In this document: positions 15,212 through 25,300 of the stretch, in pieces | Position numbering within the stretch: the stretch's first letter is position 1 | How the letters are laid out: every line of letters begins with the position of its first letter | IMG/VR virus record: IMGVR_UViG_3300046002_002488 | Span: 1 to 31,332 of that record | Reading direction: 5' to 3' (one strand) | Origin: a virus | Length of the DNA: 31,332 nucleotides | Notes under the pieces: model-generated | Seen by the model: the letters and a program-made list of their open reading frames with translations, nothing else | Databases searched by the model: none | Told to the model about the DNA's origin: nothing | Program-made: the position numbers and the translations under genes

Positions 15212-15240
15212 ATTATATAACCTATAAATACAGTATACAA
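15212..15240 (-). promoter_or_regulatory. Sigma-70-type promoter for gene 55
   Basis: On the minus strand TTGTAT (15235-15240) and a perfect TATAAT (15212-15217) are separated by 17 bases, followed by a short leader and AAGGAAAA before the gene 55 start at 15183. Confidence 0.65.
15223..15230 (+). promoter_or_regulatory. T4-type late promoter for the gene 48 operon
   Basis: An exact TATAAATA ends 25 bases before the gene 48 ATG, with AGAGGT as ribosome binding site. It lies inside the spacer of the opposing gene 55 promoter. Confidence 0.8.
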
Positions 15241-15255
15241 GAGGTATTTGATAAA

Positions 15256-16254
15256 ATGGCATTTTTCCCACAACAAAACATAGGTATACCATCACCTACC
15301 AGCGTAAACTTCACTGGCAGTAACACTGTGTTTGATCTATTGAAACCCAGCACTAGTCGATTAAACATAGCTGGATTACTTCCCGGTGGTGCTAGCAGCC
15401 TAGGCAAAAATATTCCTAATATTGGTTTCCAAAGTCTAGCAGGCACAGGCGGTGCTACTGCTGCAGCTGAAGACGATTGGCGTGTGCGTGTTAGTCTAAG
15501 CCCTAATGCTAAGATATTCTATCAAGATCTCAGCTTAGGACCTAATGCACTGCAACATCCTCTAATAGAAACCAACGGCGTTATTTGGCCATACACTCCA
15601 CAGATTACTGTGAATCACAATGCAGGGTATTCAACAGCACATCTTACACATAGTAATTATCCCGCACATTTTTATAACAGTTCGGAAGTGGCAGCCATAC
15701 AAGTGTCAGGGGATTTCACTGTGCAAAACATGGAAGACGGACAATATTTGATGGCCGCTGTGTATTTCTTCCGCTCAGCCACAAAGATGTTTTTTGGACA
15801 AGGCAGTAATGTAGGTAATCCGCCACCCATAGTATTCTTAGATGGATACGGCAGTCACTATTTCCCACATGTGCCCTGTGTGATAACACAGTTTAGCCAT
15901 ACATTGCCCAGCGAAGTTGATTACATCCAAGTTCCTATCAGCCAAACTGTGTTAGATACTAGCCCGACAGATCCTAATCGCAGTGTTAATCTGACACCCG
16001 ACGAACAAAAAAATGTTCCTAGCCTGCTAGTTAGTAATACACAGGCTACTACACCTAGCACACAGGCTACTGTGCGTGCTAGCAGAACCAAAACTATTAC
16101 AACTACCACACGTGTACCAACTACTAGTACCGTTTCGGTAACACTACTTCCAGTATACAGTCGTAAAAATCTACATGAACGATTTGATCTTGAAAAATTT
16201 GCCGCAGGTGGTTTATTACAAGATAACGACAATGGGTTTGGAGGATTCATTTAA
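15256..16254 (+). CDS. 48: Baseplate tail-tube cap/initiator protein, gp48-like
   Basis: In T4, gp48 and gp54 sit on the baseplate hub and start tail-tube polymerisation. The segment DDWRVRVSLSPNAKIFYQ near residue 74, the block GVIWPYTPQITVNHNAGY and the stretch YLMAAVYFFRSATKMFFGQG-PPPIVFLDGYG match the proteins called gp48 in cyanophages. The 332 residues are close to T4 gp48 (364) and gp54 (320), so the exact T4 counterpart is not certain. The last 80 residues are a Thr/Ser-rich tail. It is the first gene of the plus-strand baseplate operon. Its stop overlaps the gp53 start by one base, and the gp53 binding site GGAGG lies inside its C-terminal codons. Confidence 0.8.
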   Translation: MAFFPQQNIGIPSPTSVNFTGSNTVFDLLKPSTSRLNIAGLLPGGASSLGKNIPNIGFQSLAGTGGATAAAEDDWRVRVSLSPNAKIFYQDLSLGPNALQHPLIETNGVIWPYTPQITVNHNAGYSTAHLTHSNYPAHFYNSSEVAAIQVSGDFTVQNMEDGQYLMAAVYFFRSATKMFFGQGSNVGNPPPIVFLDGYGSHYFPHVPCVITQFSHTLPSEVDYIQVPISQTVLDTSPTDPNRSVNLTPDEQKNVPSLLVSNTQATTPSTQATVRASRTKTITTTTRVPTTSTVSVTLLPVYSRKNLHERFDLEKFAAGGLLQDNDNGFGGFI

Positions 16255-16556
16255 TGGCTATAACTTACAATAGAACCAGTCCCTATGCCAACACAGACAC
16301 ATATGGATTCTTCCTAGATGTGGCAAATATTCCTCAGATACCATTGGATCCCAGTGATGTTCAATATCAGATAGATGCTATCTACAAAGGTCGTCCGGAT
16401 CTATTGGCATTTGACTTGTATGGTGATAGCACATTGTGGTGGGTATTCTCTATCCGTAATCCAAATGTCTTGCAAGATCCCATATATGATTTCCAACCAG
16501 GCGTGATTATCTATGTGCCAAAAAAGCAAAATCTAACCACAGCATTAGGATTGTAA
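16254..16556 (+). CDS. 53: Baseplate wedge protein gp53-like (short)
   Basis: The central part GRPDLLAFDLYGDSTLWWVFSIRNPN is the gp53 hallmark, followed by DPIYDFQPGVIIYVP, which resembles the LysM-like fold of T4 gp53. In T4, gp53 joins wedges around the hub during baseplate assembly. At 100 residues it is about half the T4 protein (196) and close to the short aquatic forms. The ATG overlaps the gp48 stop codon, and GGAGG precedes it at a good distance. The next gene starts three bases after its stop. Confidence 0.85.
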   Translation: MAITYNRTSPYANTDTYGFFLDVANIPQIPLDPSDVQYQIDAIYKGRPDLLAFDLYGDSTLWWVFSIRNPNVLQDPIYDFQPGVIIYVPKKQNLTTALGL

Positions 16557-16559
16557 TAG

Positions 16560-19500
16560 ATGGCAGATTCGAATACCTTATCGGCTCGACGTGCTAAAGG
16601 ATATCTCAGAGAACTTGGCTGGACCAACAATCAAGCCGCAGGGCTAGTTGGCAACTTCCAGCAAGAATCAGGTGTAAATCTTGATCCCAGCATTACTAGT
16701 CCAGATGGTACCAGTTATGGTATCGCACAGTGGACTGCTCCTAGACAGAACATATTCAAACAAACTTATGGTAAACCCATACAAGGTACTAGTTTAAAAG
16801 AACAACTAGATTTTGTAAACTACGAATTAAACAATAACGAAAAAGCCGCAGGTGATGCTCTACGAGCAACTACTACAGCTAGTGAAGCTGCTTTGGTAGT
16901 ATCCAATCGATACGAACGCCCTAGCCCTGCATTTGCTAATAATAGCCAACGGGTGGCTTATGCTAACAATGTAGCCCCCACCCCGATCACTGTGGCTGCC
17001 AACGACACTCTCAGTCAGAATGAACAAGAGAAACTAGACAATCAAGCGCCCAGTGAAGAAGGTGAAGCTATTAGACAAACTCTGCAACGTGAAGCAGATT
17101 CTGAATTTGGCGAAGGCAAAGTTGAGATCGGTGAAGTTACCTTTGTTGAAAATACTGAAACCCCAAACGCAGCCAATACCACAGCGACCAATACCACTAC
17201 TATCAGCACCAAACCCTTGCCTAATAGGCTTCATCAATACCCAACTTATATCTATGGTTTAAGCCTACACATACTTTCTGATCTACAGTATAATAAGGTA
17301 GTAGAACAACAAACCTATACTCCAGCTAATGTTCTTATAGCCAGTGCTGGTAGATACAGTAGTTCATTCCCACGCAATGAATTCTTTAACGAGGATTTTT
17401 ATTTTGATGATTGCGATATCACAACAGTTATCGCGCCAAATGATACGAGTCGCAACACCAATGCGATCGAAATGAAATTTACCATCATCGAACCATATGG
17501 ATTTACCTTGGTAGAAAGACTTTTACGTGTAGCAGATGCACTTAAGAGCAAAAATTATCTAGACATGCCTTATCTGTTACAGATAGATTTCTTTGCTATG
17601 GATGATGCTGGTAATATCGTAGGCAGCATAAATGATCTGAGAAAACGCATACCTATCAAGATAATTAAAATGGACATACGAGTCTCGGGCAAAGGCGCAG
17701 AATATAAGATCGCCGCAGTGCCATTTAATCACAGTGCTTACGAATCAACCAGCGTTACTACTCCGGCAAACTTTGAAATCACTTCGTCCACAGTGGCTGA
17801 GTTCTTCCAAAGTGCCGCGGATGCAGATCAGTTTAGTCAACTGTTAGCTGCGCAAAATGCACAAGAAAGAGAAACAACAAACAAGAATGCACCAACTCCA
17901 TCAACTAATGCCAATGCCAATAGATTATCCACAGCAAATTTTGCCGCAGGACCTATACCAACTACCGCAAGGAATGCAGGTAAAAATCCTCCCCCAACTA
18001 AAAGAACTTTTACTACAGTCAAGAGCTATGGTAGTGCTATCAATGATTGGTATCGTGCATTAAAAGAAAGTCGCAAGACCAGCAGCAATGACATTTATAA
18101 GTTTGAATTCCTTCCAGATCCTGAAACTGGTGAAGACATGATCGGGTCTGCACAGTTCATACAAAAAAACATCAACACACCAAAAGATACTCCTATGAAG
18201 AGTAATCAGAATGTCAATGATCAAGTCACTATGGCTCGATCTGATTTGGGTGATACCAGCACAGGTATACATGACATCACCAAGGCCATATTCCAAGTGC
18301 AGTATGGAACTACCATTGAAAAATTATTAGAGTATGTGATACGTAACAGTGACTATATCCAACGACAATTAATTGTTCCCGAAGATCCAGATTATGATAG
18401 ACAAAAAGAAGCATTCAAAAATAAACCACTTTATTGGTTTAAGATCGTGCCAATAGTTAGATTACTAGAATTTGATAAAATTAAACGATTATGGGCCAGA
18501 GAAATCACCTATACAGTGCAACCTTATAAGGTTTATAATGTCCGTCTCGATGTTGGCCCACAAGGTGTGCAACTTTACCCAGTAAAAAATTATAATTACA
18601 TCTACACTGGACAAAACGACGATGTGTTTGATTTTGACATTAACTTTAATGCTCTTTATTATAATCAAGTTACTGCGTTTAGAGATAATCTAGGTGAATT
18701 AAATCCCAGCGGGGATTCCTATACGCAAGACTATTTGGTGCAGAATGCACCAAATTACGGTGGCGGTGAACCACCAAAAAGCATTGATTATAATGCAGTA
18801 ATGCCTATGGTAGTTAAACCTATAGTGCAGAATTCTAAAGCACAGGCCACGGGTGGTGCAAATACGGCCAAAGAAGTAGCTTCAGTTGATCTGGCAGATA
18901 GCCTCATGACCAATAGCCAGGCTGACATGCTGAAATTAACTCTGAAGATCCTAGGTGATCCGGATTATATAAAACAGGATGATATATTCTATAGGCCAAG
19001 ATTGATAGGCGAAGAAAAAAATTTAGCGAGTCAACCAAACAACGATCCTCGTCTGCTGCCCAACAATGGTAGTTTGGTCATGGATGGTGGTGGAATATAC
19101 ACACAGGTATTATTTAGGACACCAACAGACATCGATGAAAACACAGGGCTGATGAAATTTGATCCTAATTACAAGCACAGTGTGTTCTCTGGATTATACC
19201 AAGTAATTAAAGTAGTTAGCCATTTTTCAAACGGACAGTTTACACAAGATGTAGAAATGGTTCGCTTGCCACGACAAGTAGCATTTGACTATGTTAGTAA
19301 CAATCAAAATAACAAGTCATCTAATAGGGATGAAAGTTCACAGCAGACACAACCGGGATTAAGCCCACCAAACCCTACGCCAAATCCTAGTACGTTAGTC
19401 TCAGGTGGTGGAGCTCCAGCAAGTCCAGCAGATCTAGCAGACACAGCTACAGATCAAACACCCGGAGGCGATCAACCAGCTGCTGAAGCTGCAAACAGTG

Positions 19501-19793
19501 AACCACCTCCTGCTCAGGCTGATTTGCGTTCTCCATTGGCAAGAGTCAGAGATACAGCACCAACACAGACTATAGATGTAAATACTCGACCACCACAGTT
19601 AGGCAATGACGCTACTGATGCACAATTGGCAGAAAATTATAGACAGAAAGCTACATATTTCCAAAATTTAGCAAACAAAGCATCAGCGTCAGGAGATAGT
19701 GAATTAGCTGCCGCATATCAAGAACAAGTTCCAGTGTATCAAGGATATGCCGCACGTCGTCAAGCATTAGCAGATGGCACATCAAATCAATAG
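16560..19793 (+). CDS. Baseplate hub protein with N-terminal tail lysozyme domain
   Basis: This 1077-residue structural protein combines several parts. Residues 1-140 resemble phage tail lysozymes of the type RAKGYLRELGWTNNQAAGLVGNFQQES, with Glu36 as likely catalytic acid and a YGIAQWT motif further on; such domains cut peptidoglycan during DNA entry. A Gln/Asn/Thr-rich linker follows to about 225. Residues 230-930 hold the hub body (FTIIEPYGFTLVERLLRVADAL, YLLQIDFFAMDDAG, MDIRVSGKGAEYKIAAVPFNH), matching a large hub protein of aquatic T4-like phages and possibly serving the gp27 role. The C-terminal 140 residues are Pro/Ala/Gln-rich. It lies directly before the gp5-like spike, as gp27 would be expected to pair with gp5. 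Which T4 protein it replaces is inferred. Confidence 0.75.
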   Translation: MADSNTLSARRAKGYLRELGWTNNQAAGLVGNFQQESGVNLDPSITSPDGTSYGIAQWTAPRQNIFKQTYGKPIQGTSLKEQLDFVNYELNNNEKAAGDALRATTTASEAALVVSNRYERPSPAFANNSQRVAYANNVAPTPITVAANDTLSQNEQEKLDNQAPSEEGEAIRQTLQREADSEFGEGKVEIGEVTFVENTETPNAANTTATNTTTISTKPLPNRLHQYPTYIYGLSLHILSDLQYNKVVEQQTYTPANVLIASAGRYSSSFPRNEFFNEDFYFDDCDITTVIAPNDTSRNTNAIEMKFTIIEPYGFTLVERLLRVADALKSKNYLDMPYLLQIDFFAMDDAGNIVGSINDLRKRIPIKIIKMDIRVSGKGAEYKIAAVPFNHSAYESTSVTTPANFEITSSTVAEFFQSAADADQFSQLLAAQNAQERETTNKNAPTPSTNANANRLSTANFAAGPIPTTARNAGKNPPPTKRTFTTVKSYGSAINDWYRALKESRKTSSNDIYKFEFLPDPETGEDMIGSAQFIQKNINTPKDTPMKSNQNVNDQVTMARSDLGDTSTGIHDITKAIFQVQYGTTIEKLLEYVIRNSDYIQRQLIVPEDPDYDRQKEAFKNKPLYWFKIVPIVRLLEFDKIKRLWAREITYTVQPYKVYNVRLDVGPQGVQLYPVKNYNYIYTGQNDDVFDFDINFNALYYNQVTAFRDNLGELNPSGDSYTQDYLVQNAPNYGGGEPPKSIDYNAVMPMVVKPIVQNSKAQATGGANTAKEVASVDLADSLMTNSQADMLKLTLKILGDPDYIKQDDIFYRPRLIGEEKNLASQPNNDPRLLPNNGSLVMDGGGIYTQVLFRTPTDIDENTGLMKFDPNYKHSVFSGLYQVIKVVSHFSNGQFTQDVEMVRLPRQVAFDYVSNNQNNKSSNRDESSQQTQPGLSPPNPTPNPSTLVSGGGAPASPADLADTATDQTPGGDQPAAEAANSEPPPAQADLRSPLARVRDTAPTQTIDVNTRPPQLGNDATDAQLAENYRQKATYFQNLANKASASGDSELAAAYQEQVPVYQGYAARRQALADGTSNQ

Positions 19794-19803
19794 GAAGTAG
19801 TAT

Positions 19804-21888
19804 ATGGCAATAGATCACAGAATAGGCAGTAAGGTAATCAAAAATGCACGCAGAGAAGAAGCTACAGGCACTCGCGTTGATCCCTATCCATACATTGGTA
19901 TAGTCAAAAACAATCTTGATCCTACACGCAGTGGTCGCCTACAGGTGTATATTCCAGATCTGGGTGGACCACAAGATGAGCCTAACAACTGGCGCACAGT
20001 GAGTTACGCTAGCCCATTCCAAGGATATACTCCCTTAACAGAAAAAAGTTCAGAAAAGCCCAGCACAGCCAATAGATTTGAAACTGTACATCATACCTAT
20101 GGTATGTGGATGGTGCCTCCAGACATCGGTGTGCAGGTAATAGTATTGTTCGTAGGCGGTGATCCCTTACGTGGTTATTGGTTAGCCTGTGTGAACCCTC
20201 ATCTAAGCCATTTTATGTTACCAGGTATGGCAGGAACACCCAATGTAGATCCTGAAACACTCAGTGCCAGCGAAAAGAAAGCCTATCTAAGCGGAACAGC
20301 GATAAATTTACCTACGGCAGAATTTAATGAATATACTAAAGATTTTACTAACGAAGCCTACTATAATAATAATAAGCCAATACACAGGATACAACTTGAA
20401 ATATTAAAATTACAGGGCCTAGATAGAGATCCCATACGCGGTTCAATATCCAGTTCAAGCCAGCGTGAAAGCCCTAGCCATGTATTTGGTATATCAACTC
20501 CTGGTCGACCCTTGATCGATCCTGCCGACGATAAAGCAAAATATCTTGAACAGCTTAATACTGGTAACATAGATAAGAAATATCTGTTTGTCAAATCACG
20601 CAAAGGTGGACATCAGTTCGTCATGGATGATGGCGCGGCTTTGGGCGAAGATCAATTGGTTCGATTGCGCACAGCTAAAGGTCATCAGGTCCTTATGCAT
20701 GACACTAATAATACGATCTATATTGGTCATGCAGATGGTGAAAGCTGGATCGAATTAAATGCTGATGGTGGAATGAATGTATTTACAACATCATCACTAA
20801 ACATGCGAGCTAAAGGCACTATCAATCTACACACAGACAGTGATTTTAATCTAAATGCTGATGGTGATGTGAATATTTCTGCAGGTGGCAAGTTTGCTGT
20901 TAACAGCCAAGGTACTGAACTATTACAATCTTTCTTAAGCATAGAAAGCACAGGTAGAGTTGGTATAAAAACCGGTGGGGATTTCTTAGTTGATGCACAG
21001 GGCAAGATCAGCCTCAAAGCTGGCGGTATATTTGCCTCAGAAGGCAGTGGAATCTATCAGAATAGTGGCAAGACAGTAAGTATCCCTGCATTTAAACCTA
21101 TACAGGTCAATAAACTGCCCGATACAGAGGACCAAGGCGGATATTGGAACATAGTGCCCGGAGCACTATCTACTATAGTCACTGCTGCACCAAGCCATGA
21201 ACCATATTTTAGAGGTGAGACTGGGGTATTCTTCCTACCAACAAGCCCTGGCATACAGCCCGGCGCTGCATGGTCAGAAGCAGTTGATACTACTAAACAA
21301 GCACAGGATACAGGAGTGCAAAATCCTGCACAAGATAAAGATCTACGCAATCAACCTGCCTGTGATTGCAGTTTAGGTAATCTTGATAGTGATCAGCTGA
21401 CAGCGTATTTTGCACAAATTGGCAAGAGTGAAAGCGGTGGTAACTATGCGGCAGTAAACACCATAGGATATGTAGGCAAATATCAATTTGGTTATCCTGC
21501 ACTGATCGATACAGGCTATGTTAAATCAAGCTGCACATCAAATGCGCAACTACGCAATCCTAATGTGTGGACAGGTAAAGGTGGGATCGACAGCTTAGAA
21601 GCTTGGTTGGCTAGCTCAGCTGAACAAGAATCAGCTATGTGTGATTATACCAAACGTAATTACGCTACTATGTGCCGTATTGGTGCAGTTACAGCTGATC
21701 AGACATCTGAAGATGTTGCTGGTATGTTGGCAGTAAGCCATCTGTTAGGTCCTGGTGGTGCTAAAAAATATCGCCAAGGACAGAATAGTGCAGATGCCTA
21801 TGGTACTACTGGTGCTACTTACTTTAACAAAGGCAAGTATGCAGTCGCGGTCCTCGCACCTAAATTACCAGCCATAAATGCCGGATAA
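19804..21888 (+). CDS. 5: Baseplate central spike gp5-like with C-terminal murein hydrolase-like domain
   Basis: A trimer of this protein should form the membrane-puncturing spike. Residues 28-132 are the OB-fold seen in gp5 and VgrG (YPYIGIVKNNLDPTRSGRLQVYI; YGMWMVPPDIGVQVIVLFVGGD). Residues 299-422 form repeating strands (GHQVLMHDT, INLHTDSDFNLNADGDVNI, FLVDAQGKISLKAGG) of a triple-stranded beta-helix. After a linker, residues 519-694 form a separate globular domain with four cysteines close together (CDCS, SSC, MCDY) and a KSESGGNYAAVN motif, with Glu543 as candidate catalytic residue, like a soluble lytic transglycosylase or lysozyme. In T4 gp5 the lysozyme sits between the OB-fold and the helix, so the domain order differs. 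AGGAAG precedes the ATG. Confidence 0.88.
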   Translation: MAIDHRIGSKVIKNARREEATGTRVDPYPYIGIVKNNLDPTRSGRLQVYIPDLGGPQDEPNNWRTVSYASPFQGYTPLTEKSSEKPSTANRFETVHHTYGMWMVPPDIGVQVIVLFVGGDPLRGYWLACVNPHLSHFMLPGMAGTPNVDPETLSASEKKAYLSGTAINLPTAEFNEYTKDFTNEAYYNNNKPIHRIQLEILKLQGLDRDPIRGSISSSSQRESPSHVFGISTPGRPLIDPADDKAKYLEQLNTGNIDKKYLFVKSRKGGHQFVMDDGAALGEDQLVRLRTAKGHQVLMHDTNNTIYIGHADGESWIELNADGGMNVFTTSSLNMRAKGTINLHTDSDFNLNADGDVNISAGGKFAVNSQGTELLQSFLSIESTGRVGIKTGGDFLVDAQGKISLKAGGIFASEGSGIYQNSGKTVSIPAFKPIQVNKLPDTEDQGGYWNIVPGALSTIVTAAPSHEPYFRGETGVFFLPTSPGIQPGAAWSEAVDTTKQAQDTGVQNPAQDKDLRNQPACDCSLGNLDSDQLTAYFAQIGKSESGGNYAAVNTIGYVGKYQFGYPALIDTGYVKSSCTSNAQLRNPNVWTGKGGIDSLEAWLASSAEQESAMCDYTKRNYATMCRIGAVTADQTSEDVAGMLAVSHLLGPGGAKKYRQGQNSADAYGTTGATYFNKGKYAVAVLAPKLPAINAG

Positions 21889-21896
21889 ATATTATT

Positions 21897-22274
21897 ATGG
21901 CTACTACATATAAAGGATTCAGCACTCAAGCAGGTAATAAAAATTTCCGCTTGACTGACTTTGATCTAATCAAACAGGACATCTTAAATCACTTTAATAT
22001 CCGCAAGGGCGAAAAATTGATGCGTCCAAATTTTGGTACTATCATATGGAACGTCCTACACGAACCCTTTACTGAAGACCTAAAGAGTGTAATAACACAA
22101 GATGTTCAGGCTATTGCCAGCTATGACCCACGTGTTAGTTTTGATAATATTATCATCACAGAGTATGATCAAGGCATACAGATAGAGCTACAACTACGCT
22201 ACGTTCAAACTAATCAGACTGATCTTATGCTGATGACGTTTAATGGTGATGCTAACAGACTCACAGCCAGTTAA
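21897..22274 (+). CDS. 25: Baseplate wedge protein gp25
   Basis: The 125 residues match the gp25/GpW-like lysozyme-fold wedge protein (132 residues in T4), which joins sheath initiation to the inner baseplate. Family features are the DLIKQDILNHFNIRKGEKLMRPNFGTIIW segment, with the conserved RxG..R..FG pattern, and the HEPF turn, followed by the short strands YDQGIQIELQLRYV. It begins eight bases after gene 5 ends. There is no strong ribosome binding site, so translation may be coupled to the gene 5 stop. Confidence 0.95.
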   Translation: MATTYKGFSTQAGNKNFRLTDFDLIKQDILNHFNIRKGEKLMRPNFGTIIWNVLHEPFTEDLKSVITQDVQAIASYDPRVSFDNIIITEYDQGIQIELQLRYVQTNQTDLMLMTFNGDANRLTAS

Positions 22275-22297
22275 TTAACTACACAGTTTATTTTCCT

Positions 22298-22305
22298 GAT
22301 AAATA
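22298..22305 (+). promoter_or_regulatory. T4-type late promoter for gene 6
   Basis: GATAAATACTATA matches the late consensus at 7 of 8 positions plus the T4-preferred downstream CTAT-like bases. It ends 21 bases before the gene 6 ATG, and AGGAAAA serves as ribosome binding site. Confidence 0.7.
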
Positions 22306-22326
22306 CTATATAATAGGAAAACAAGC

Positions 22327-25300
22327 ATGGCGATTACCACCAGACAAACCAGTTTATTAGTTGCAGAAGATTGGACCAAGCTGTATCAAACTTTCCGTAA
22401 CGCAGATTTTCAAAGCTATGACTACGAAACTCTGCGTGCTAGCATGATCAGTTATCTGCAGTTATATTATCCTGAAGACTTTAATGATTTTATTGAATCA
22501 AGCGAATTTATCGCATTGATTGATATGATCGCTTTCCTAGGTCAGAGTCTGGCTTTCCGCGCTGATCTAAATGCTCGCGAAAACTTTATCGACACAGCAC
22601 AACGCCGTGATAGTATCCTTAAACTAGCACGCCTAATCAGCTATAATCCTAAACGTAACATTAACAGCAAAGGCTATTTAAAATTTGAAAGTGTTAGCAC
22701 AACAGAAACTATCTATGACAGCAATGGCCTCGATCTTAGTGGATTAGTGATAAACTGGGCTGATGCTGGTAATGGTAACTGGTTAGAACAATTCACTCTG
22801 ATCTTAAATGCCGCTATGGTCAACAATCAAAGCGTAGGCAAACCCAGTAGTAGCCAGATTATTAACGGTATTACCAACGAAGAGTATCAGATCAATCTAG
22901 TACCTAATATATTAGCTAGATTTCCGTTCTCGGCTACAGTAGCCGGTACACAGATGACATTTGAATCAGTTAGTCCTACCAGCAGTGGCAAAACCTATAT
23001 ATATGAAGCCAATCCTTACTTAAATGCACCGTTCAACATCTTATATAAAAATGACAATCTAGGTAATGGTAGTATTAATACAGGATTCTTCTTATACTTC
23101 GTACAAGGCACATTACAAAGCCAAGATTTTAATTTTGCTGAAAGTATTCCTAATCGTGTATATAGTTTGAATACTAATAATATCAATAACACTGACGTTT
23201 GGCTATACAGTCTAGACAGCAACGGTAATTTAGATATCCTATGGGAACAAGTTCCAGCAGTAGCTAATACTAACGTCATTTATAATCAAAGCCAAAATCG
23301 TAATATCTATCAGATAAACACACGTGCAGGAGATCAAATCGATCTAGTATTTGGCGATGGTAGTTTTGCTAATCTTCCACAAGGTAATTATAGATTATAT
23401 TACAGAACTAGTAATGCTTTACAATATAAAATAACTCCAGACGAAATGCAAGGAGTTATTGTTCCGGTGAATTATGTTAGTGCCGGTGGTCGTGTAGAAA
23501 CACTGAATATTTCAGCTAGTCTACAATATACTGTAGCTAATGCTACTACACGAGAAAGCCTAGACGATATCAAACAGAAAGCACCACAACAATACTACAC
23601 ACAGAATCGTATGATCACCGGTGAAGATTATAATATTTTACCTTATACCTTATTCAATGACGTGCTTAAGATCAAAGCTGTAAACAGAACAAGTAGTGGC
23701 ATCAGTCGTTACTTGGATGTGATCGATGTTACTGGCAAATATTCTAGCACAAACATCTTTGCACAAGATGGTATGTTGTACGAAGACACATTTATCAACA
23801 CATTTAGTTTTGATTATAATACTACAAATGATATCTATCGCGTGATCTATGATCAAGTGCAACCCATAGCAGAAGCACCAGAGACCAAGCAATTTTTCTA
23901 CGCTGACTATCCATTGATAGAACTTAACGACATTTATTGGCATACATCAACAACTATCGCTAATGGATCAACTGGATTTTTCGTTGATGCCAGTGGTAAG
24001 ATCCTACAGATTGGATCGGCTGTAACTAGTAGTAATCGATACATCGCCCAAGGATCAATAGTGCGTTTCTCGGCAGGTCCTCCACCGAGTCCTGGTAATT
24101 TGCCCTCTTACTTCGATGCTAATAACTATGTTAAAGTAGGAACACCAAGCCAACCAGGTGACAAATACTATATCTATGCGGCTGTTGAGCTAGTAGTTGG
24201 TGACGGAACTAACGGTGGTCAAGGTAATTTATCAAGTGGACAAGGGCCAGTCACCATCAACGCTGTAATCCCTAGCATTGGTCTTGACTTGTCAGAACAA
24301 ACTATCATAGGTGATAAAGTATTTGCGGTATTCAACAACAATTTTCCTAATAGCCTAGTAGCGCAGATGGTCAGCTACATACAAGCGTTTGCTAATTTTG
24401 GTCTGCGCTATGACGTACAATCTAGCACCTGGAAAACGATTACACCTCAGGATCTAAACACTGTAGATGCATTTAGTTTGACTAATGCAGGTGATACTAG
24501 TGGTCAAGCACTCGATTCTAGCTGGATTATTGCATTTGAAACAGTAGGACAAACCTATACTGTTAGTTATCGTGGTTTAAATTATGTTTTCCAAAGCGTA
24601 CAAGAAACCAATTTCTACTATGACGGAACTACTAAAATTTTCGATGCTGCTACTGGAATCACAGTTCGAGATCAAATTAAAGTATTAAAAGTCAACAGCA
24701 ATCCTGATAATGCTAATCCACTAGCTTTAGATTATATTTGGTATGTTTACAAGAGTGTTACCAACGTTGATGGTTATGTGGATATCAACAAGATATTACT
24801 AACATTCTCAGATAGTGATAACGATGGTATCCCAGACAATCCCGAATTGTTTGATCTGATCGTTAATCCAACAGTTAACACCAACAGCAAATATGTTTAC
24901 TTCAAACAGACCGTGGGCTATGATAATTTTGCAGTACAGGAACCTGTAGACAATACTACGGTAGTATCTATTTACAGTTCACTACGAGATGCACAGATAG
25001 CAGCAACACTATATCAAAATGGACAGTTGTTCTATATACCAGCTGACAATAAATTCTACAAACTCAGCGTGAGTGGAGCGGTATATACCTTAGTAGAGCA
25101 AACAGGCTCTAACGGTACCGATTTCTACACAGCCAAATTTGGTCGCCAAAGTCTATATTTCCAATATCGTCATAACAGTCCTAACAATCGTCGCATTGAT
25201 CCAAGTCCAAACAACATCATTGACTTGTATATCATGACACAGCAATATGCCACTGACTATATCGCCTGGGCACAAGATATCACCGGTACGATAGTAGAGC

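Noticed and set aside
21884-21891. GATAAATA late-promoter-like sequence before gene 25
   Set aside because: It ends five bases before the ATG and overlaps the gene 5 stop codon, leaving no room for a normal start site.
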